A stretch of DNA of 64,000 bases from Lumbricus terrestris (Eukaryota; Annelida; Clitellata; Crassiclitellata; Lumbricidae), in the NCBI GenBank assembly GCA_949752735.1, contig OX457051.1, positions 1,873,501 to 1,937,500 of the forward strand, written 5' to 3'. The position numbers and the translations under genes were made by a program. Shown here piece after piece: positions 57,769 through 64,000 of this stretch (position 1 is the first letter of the stretch; each line of letters starts with the position of its first letter). The notes beneath the pieces were generated by a model. The model was given only the letters and a program-made list of their open reading frames with translations. It did no database searches and was not told the origin of the DNA.

Positions 57769-58198
57769 GTCAATCCAAGTTTACGGTCGGAGGAATATTT
57801 ACGAACGGTGGGATAGCGTATCCAAGCTTACGGTCGGAGGGATATTTGAATCGAAGTTACGCACAGTGGATTTTGAATCGAAGTTTACGCTCGGAGGGAT
57901 ATCGAAGTCAGTTTACCAGTTTACGGACGACGGAATATCGAAACAATACGAGGAGCCGACCACACGGGAGAAGGAAACTGAGCATCTGATCGACCGGAGA
58001 AGCATTTCGAGCATCCGAGCAGCTGGTGAGAAGATACAACGGGCATACGAACGACATTACGACAACGCAACGCCAGAGAGAGGTATACAAAACTTGCTTG
58101 TTTATTCGAGGAGCAATAAGAATTGAAGTCAACCAATCACAAAAATCATAGCCACTCCCTCGATTTCTTCACGTAAATCACTGAAGTAAAGAAGTAAG

Positions 58199-59650
58199 AT
58201 GGAGAAACTCACAGAACAAAAGCAAGCAAATATAAAAAAGATGTCTTCCGATCGAATAATAAAATTATTAATTGAAGCTGATCTAGACGTGGAAGAAGTC
58301 GAAGAGATGTCTAGGGAAAATTTGATGAGGACTCTAGCAGAGGTTTGGCTTAAAAAGGAAGCCGAAGAGAAAGGCGCTGTGGGTGGGGCTGAGGAGAAGC
58401 CAGTCGAAAAACCTCAGCCACCGATGTCTATGGAGGCGTTGATGCAATTTATGATGATGAGGGAGGACCAACGGAGGCAAGAAGAGAAAGAAAGGAGACA
58501 AGAGGAGAAAGAGAAAGAGGAACAAAGGAGACAAGAGGAGAAAGAGAAAGAGGAACAAAAGAGACAAGAGGAGAAAGAGAAAGAGGAACAAAGGAGACAA
58601 GAGGAGAAAGAGAAAGAGGAACAAAGGAGACAAGAGGAGAAAGAACGAGCAGAAAGAGCAGAAAAGATCAGACAGGAGAAAGAGGAACAAAGGAGACAAG
58701 AGGAGAAAGAAAGAGCAGAAAGAGCAGAAAAGATCAGACATGAGAAAGAGGAACAAAGGAGACAAGAAGAGAAAGAACGAAGACAAGAAGAGATAGAACG
58801 ATTAGAAAAGATTCGAATAGAGGAAAAAGTAAGAACAGAAAAAGCAGAAAGGATGAGACAAGAAGAGAAAGAAATGCAGAAGCAGCAGTTCCAGCTTCAG
58901 TTAGAACAAATGAAAAAAGATCGTGACGAAGCAGAACGAAGAAGGATGGAATTAATGATAGAATACGAGAGAGCAAGGAAAAGGGTGTCCGGACAATTCG
59001 TCCCCGGACAATTCGTCCCGGACAATTCGTCCCGGACAATTCGTCCCGGACAATTCGTCCCCGGACAATTCGTCCCGGACAATTCGGACCCGGACAATTC
59101 GGACCGGACAATTCGTCCCCGGACAATTCGGACCGGCTATAGCCTACTTTAGCCTCAGTCTATGCGTGACTTGTCAATTCTGAAGTAGGCCAACCTATTG
59201 CTTTCCAAATATACCTTTAATGTCATAGCCAAGTGAGGTAACGTGTTATATTATGTTTAGGCCTACATTTGCTTTGAGAACAATGAAATAATTTTCAATT
59301 TCGAATTGAATTTTAATGCGCAGCAGTATCTCCGGTCGACATCTGTATACGGTAATGGTGTCCGGGACGAATTGTCCGGGGACGAATTGTCCGGGACGAA
59401 TTGTCCGGGGACGAATTGTCCGGGAACCCGGAAAAGTGATGAAGAAATACGGAAACAACAGATCGAAGAGCAAAAGACTCGTGAGGAAGACAAAGAAACT
59501 ATGCGTTTGGCAGAATTAGAAAAAGCCGAAGAAATTCGACAGGAAGAATTGAAAATGGAGAAAGAAAGTCTGGAAAGAGCGGAAAGAGAAAGGGAAGAAC
59601 AAGTACAAATAGAACAAAAGAAACTCGCTCTTAAGGAAGCACAGCTCTAG
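58199..59650 (+). mobile_element. Gmr1-like element, coiled-coil Gag N-terminal ORF, interrupted
   Basis: The ORF starts MEKLTEQKQANIKKMSSD. After about 90 residues it becomes a long charged coiled coil of RRQEEKEKEEQ repeats (33-bp units, about 58480-58700). A foldback element (58984-59428) splits it; the coiled coil resumes at 59437 and runs to a stop at 59648-59650. The insertion and its target duplication break the reading frame, so this copy should not give intact Gag. The N-terminal part has no catalytic motif. Confidence 0.75.
58984..59428. mobile_element. Foldback element, GGACAATTCGTCCC type, inside gag
   Basis: 445 bp. Ends read inward as GGTGTCCGGACAATTCG and GGTTCCCGGACAATTCG. 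Flanks are AGGAAAAG (58976-58983) and CGGAAAAG (59429-59436), an 8-bp duplication with one mismatch. Arrays of 15-16-bp GGACAATTCGTCCC units lie at both ends (about 8 left, 5 right), inverted. The middle (59110-59350) is unique sequence without the AGCTGGATGAA module. It is the only foldback here whose target is known, and so the clearest proof of mobility. Confidence 0.85.
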
Positions 59651-59652
59651 AA

Positions 59653-59886
59653 ATGGCTATTGAAAAGGAGGAACGCAAAAAGCAGCTAGAATTGTTGCAG
59701 CAGAAGATAGAACAAGAAGAACTGCGTAGAGAAGAAGATCAAAATAGACTGAAGAAAAGAGACGAAGCCGATAGAAGGAGCCGAGAGGAGTCAGAACAAA
59801 ATAGGATCCGAGAAAGTGAGACAATGGTGTCTAAGATTAAGAAGATAGGTGATGCAATGAAACACGTGCTGCCTAAGATGCCATAA
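59653..59886 (+). mobile_element. Gmr1-like element, second coiled-coil ORF
   Basis: The ORF starts MAIEKEERKKQLELLQQKIE and ends LPKMP plus TAA (59884-59886). It is in the same frame as the long pol ORF that follows, with only the stop and two codons between them. It overlaps the previous frame by position but not by phase. Whether the stop is read through or is a mutation cannot be told here. Confidence 0.6.
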
Positions 59887-59895
59887 AATTATGAT

Positions 59896-62800
59896 ATGAT
59901 GGAAGTACCATTATATTTCGAGACAGTTGAGAATGCATTCAACAGTTTTACGGTGGAAAAGCAGTTTTGGGTCAAATTGCTGTTACCATTAATGACACCA
60001 AGAGCGAGAACAGTGTTAAACCGATTGTCTTTTGCTGATCTAGACAATTACGATGTCGTGAAAGAGCATTTACTGAAAGAATTTAAATTGACAGCGAGAG
60101 AATATCGATCACGATTTGCAGATGCGAAGAAAACGGCAGAAGAGACATACACTATGTTTACAGCCAGATTGAAGAATTTGTTGAGCTATTATGTCAGAAG
60201 TAGGCGAGTGGGCAAAAACTATGAGAAGTTGTTTGATCTGTTGGTGGCGGATAAGTTGAAAGAATGTCTACCACCGGGTCCACTACAGTTTGTACTTGCA
60301 AAAGAGGGTACTGAATGCTTGGAAGCTAGTAACGTTGCAGATCTCGCAGACATACATGTAAATAATCGAATTGGTGTAATGTTTCACGATAAACCGAAAT
60401 ATGAAGCATGGGGTAATAGTTCAAAGCAAACCAGGTGGAACAGTAATAGCAAAGAAACAGGAAACCAAGCCAGAAGTAATGAAGTAAGGAAAGATAGTTA
60501 TCATGGAAGACAGTTTGGGCAAGAAAGAAAAGAAGCAACGGGGGACAGACAAATCTACAGTCGAACTCCAGTGATGGGACGCCAAAGAGAAGGCAATGCA
60601 GCCTACACTCCGTACAATTACAGGCGGGAGAGCACCGAACAGAGAAGTATTGTTAGGAAACGATGCCATAATTGCCAGTCGGACACACATTTGGTGAAGG
60701 ATTGCCAAGTACCACCCAGAATGACAAATCTGAGAAATAGATTTAGTCGAAGTGCAGAAAACCTCAGAGTAAATCAGATTCAAGTAATGAATGCACCTAA
60801 TCAGCTGGAAGAACAAGACAACCGCGAAACGGAAGTGAAGTCAGTCATGAAGTGCACGCCTCAGTTTACTATACAGAGAGAAGTGGTAAAGTCTGCTCCC
60901 ATCACAGAAATTGGTCGAGAAATTGAAAGTAAAGATGATTGTCAACGTATGAAGAAGACTTTACTACAGCAAGTGAATGTAGAGATACGGGGAAAGGATG
61001 ACAGTTGTCATCCCGTGCAAGTCCAGGCATTGATTGACTCTGGTACTGAGATTCCAGTAATCAATGAAGAATTGCTGAAAGGAGCAATCGTAGAAGAAAT
61101 TGGCAGGGTACATTTGCAATGTGTCGCTGGAGAGCCCATTCCAGCTAAATTAGTGAAAATAGAAGTGCGGATGAGTTGTCATAACGAAGGAGGTGATTTG
61201 GAGGACAAGGAAGTAAATATTGCGCCATATTTAACCTTGGTATGTGCCAGCATTCCGGCAGTTTTGTGTAAAGATAACAAAGAAAAATTCTTGCTACATC
61301 CAGAGATAATCTCAGAACTGAAAGAGATTCCACCAGTGAGTGTGCTGCAAGGAGAACTACAAGCGAATGTGACTACGAGAGCACAGAGTCGGAGAAGAGA
61401 AGTGGAAGAAGGAGAACAGGAAAAGCTAAATGAAAGTTTGCTAGACGATGACACAGAAAGCGAAGATGAACAAAGTGTTCAAGAAGAAGAAGATATTACA
61501 TCCGGGAGCAATGAAATTGAAGAAGAGATGGCTGCATGTGAGCGTGATGATTATGATGATTTCGGAAGCGATAGTGAAGTGGATACGAGTATGAGAGATT
61601 TGTTTGCTGAGAATACGAATGATGAAAGACAATTGGCAGATGCAAAGAAATTTGAAGAGCAGCAGAGAAATGACGAGTCACTGAAGTCGTGGTGGAAGAT
61701 AGCTGAAGACCAAGGATCAGAGTTTAGTGTGGTGAATGGTTTGATGTATAAGAGGCATCAAATGTTGGACCAGTTGGTGTACCAGTTGGTGTTGCCGAAG
61801 GAAAGAAGAATTCAGGTGATGGAATTGGCACACGAGTCAGTATTCGGCGGACACTTGGGAGAAGAGAAGACAAGAGAACGTATCAAGCTGTCCTTTGTGT
61901 GGCCAAGGATGCGAAAAGATGTGATGAAGTTCTGCAAGTCCTGTGAGAAGTGTCAGTTGAAAGCACGAAGTTTGGTGATGGATCGAGTACCGATCACACC
62001 AATACCAAGGGAAGATGTCCCGTTCCGCAGAATGACAATGGACGTCGTAGGACCAATCGAACCGACGTCAGCAGCAGGACATAAGTATTGTTTGTGCATT
62101 GTAGATTCATGTACAAGATGGCCGACAATATTTTTGATGAAGTCATTGACTGCAAAAGCTGTATGCGAAGCTCTGATGAAGCTGTTCATGGATGTAGGAG
62201 TTCCGTCAGTGATAACGAGTGATAGAGGAACAAATTTTACAGCCAGCCTAACGAGAGAATTTCTGAAATTGATGGGGTGTTGTCCTCGATTTGATTCGCC
62301 AGGACATCCAGAAGCGGCCGGAATAGTGGAGAGATGGAACCAAACGTTCAAGAAGATGGTTCATCATGTCATTGTGGAAAATCCGAGACAGTGGCATAAA
62401 ATCATTCCATTTACCGTCTGGGCATTGCGAGAAGTGCCTAATGCAACTACAGGAGTAGCACCATATCTGCTGGTCTACGGAAAGTTGCCGAGAGGGCCAC
62501 TAACCATTCTTAAAGAAAGCTGGACCAAAGAGATAAATTTACCACCGAACATTGGAGTGCAACCGGCTAAGTACTTGAAGAATTTAAGAGCAGACATGGA
62601 AAAGGCCTTAACATTCGCCGAGAGCTGTGCTGATGAAAAACAAAAACAATACGCCAGTCAATATAACAAAAGAGCAAAAGATAAAGAATTCGAACCAGGA
62701 GAAAACGTCATCGTGTTGTATCCAACGTCAACCAATAAACTGATCTCACGATGGCATGGTCCATGCACTGTCTTGCAAAGAAGATCCAAATATTCGTATC

Positions 62801-64000
62801 TCGTGGACATGAATGAAAGTGGGCGACGGATTGTTCATGCCAACAAGATGAGAAAGTTCATCACAAGATCATTGTCGTGTGGTCTGATCGTGGAAGAGGA
62901 TGACGAATTTGGATCAGTGGTAGAAATACCGCTGAAAGAAGACCACTCAGAAACAAAACAGAAATCTCTCCAATTGGATTATGAACAAATTGGACACCTT
63001 ACGAGCGATCAACAGAAACAATTGCTTGAAATACTAAATCGTTATGCAGACAGATTTTCTGACAAACCCGGACTATGCACATTAGTAGAACATGAAGTGG
63101 TGTTGAAACCTGACTTTCGAGAAAGAGAGTTCATGGCATATCGCATACCATTAATATACCGTGCAGAAGTGGAAAGACAAATACAAGAGATGCTGAAAGA
63201 AAACATCATTCAACCATCGTCAAGCAGAATGGCAAGTCCACTTGTCATTGTCAAAAAGAAGGATGGATCCTTGAGACTGGCTTGCGACTACAGATACATT
63301 AACTTTTTTACTGAGAACTGTAGATATCCTATGCCAATCGTCAATGATGTCTTGAGCAAAGTCGGGAAATCCAAGTTTATTTCCGTTATGGACTGTCGCA
63401 GTGCCTATTGGACTTGTCCTGTAAAGAAGAGTGATCAATGGAAGACTGCGTTTGTTACACATAATGGACTGTACGAATTTACGCGTGTTCCTTTTGGAAT
63501 GATTAACTCTGGACGGACTTTTGTAAAAGCGATAAATATGATTTTGCAACCGATTCATGAATTCACTGAACCGTATGTTGATGACATTGCTGTACATTCT
63601 GATGATTGGGACATTCATTTAAAACATTTGGAATTGTTTTTGAAACAAATAAGACTGCATAATGTAACGTTGAATTTGAAAAAATGTGTGTTTGGTAAGA
63701 GTGAGGTGAAATTCATCGGTCACCTTATAGGATCAGGGAAGAAGATGATGAATCCGGATAGGATTGACAGTTTGATTAATTTGAAGAAACCTGAAACGAA
63801 GAAGCAAGTGAAACAGGTCTTAGTATTTTTGGGGTTTTACAGACAATTTATTTGTAATTTTGCTGAAATTGCTAAACCATTGACAGACTTAACCAGTAAG
63901 AAAGTACCTGAGAACATTGTTTGGACTGATGCACATCAGAAATCCTTTGATTCACTTAAACAGATTGTATTGTCAAACGTGGTTCTATATATGTTTGAGG
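59896..64000 (+). mobile_element. Gmr1-like Gag-Pol ORF (CA, PR, IN, RT), partial at the edge
   Basis: A frame from ATG 59896 appears open to the window end (about 1368 codons). In order: a capsid-like region (VPLYFETVENAF, LKEFKLTAREYRSRF); a CX2CX4HX4C zinc knuckle (60664-60705); a protease-like LIDSGTE box (~61030); an integrase HHCC finger (~61830-61955); the integrase core with D in MDVVGP (~62041), D in TSDRGTNF (~62220) and E in GIVERWNQ (~62330); a RWHGPCTV C-terminal block (~62750). RT follows from ~63130: VMDCRSAYW, RVPFGMINSG, catalytic YVDDIAVHS (~63570). Integrase before RT is the reverse of ordinary Ty3/gypsy order. RNase H would lie beyond the edge. Confidence 0.85.

Noticed and set aside
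58334..58786. - strand hydrophobic leucine/phenylalanine protein
   Set aside because: It is the shadow of the glutamate/lysine/arginine coiled-coil ORF on the + strand.

Overview
This window is nuclear DNA of an animal, most likely a marine invertebrate and probably a deuterostome. The genes are split into short exons with GT-AG junctions, there is no operon structure, and the rest is densely nested transposons and microsatellites. The deuterostome call rests mainly on an LTR element at the right end whose integrase lies before its reverse transcriptase, as in the Gmr1 group described from deuterostomes. I cannot name the species.

Host genes. I can support two host genes, a tail-to-tail pair of paralogues. 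Gene A is on the + strand, with coding exons at 2491-2604, 6483-6596, 12593-12706, 14234-14347, 24136-24252 and 24903-25267. Gene B is on the - strand, with exons at 55246-55359, 49196-49309, 44636-44749, 42678-42791, 36162-36278 and 34909-35273. Each encodes five EGF-like domains, one per phase 1-1 exon, followed by a terminal exon of about 121 residues with six cysteines that I do not recognise. Aligned exons are about 80-92% identical in protein. Similarity continues roughly 100 bp past both stop codons. First exons and signal peptides are not visible, so both genes probably continue upstream. Gene B has a candidate extra exon (42879-43037), and gene A a candidate 12-nt micro-exon (23492-23503).

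Mobile DNA, left to right. 0-4.3 kb: LINE remnants. 6.6-8.8 kb: a ~160-bp satellite invaded by a SINE and a CR1/L2-like LINE. 9.6-12.3 kb: palindromic elements, a long (GTAT)n tract and the best preserved CR1/L2-like ORF. 15.7-21.0 kb and 24.6-24.8 kb: a pile-up of 3' ends of one LINE family with a zinc-knuckle plus PD...D C-terminus, a conserved 3' hairpin and ATT tails. 22-23.3, 27.2-28.7, 32.1-33.0, 43.2-44.4, 48.4-48.9 and 59.0-59.4 kb: foldback elements made of inverted arrays of short repeats. 29.8-30.6, 36.8-38.6, 46.7-47.1 and 14.5-14.7 kb: non-autonomous hAT-like elements with 8-bp target duplications. 39.3-40.7 kb: SINE and Tc1/mariner-like remnants. 49.4-55 kb: four or more LINE fragments inside gene B's first visible intron. 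57.3-64 kb: a Gmr1-like LTR retrotransposon whose pol frame stays open to the window edge.

The most unusual material is the foldback family. Four members have 8-9 bp target duplications and GGT...ACC-type ends. Their outer arrays of 14-16 bp units differ between members, while most share an inner module built on AGCTGGATGAA. Next are the covarying LINE 3' hairpin and the duplicated EGF gene with its unrecognised C-terminal domain.
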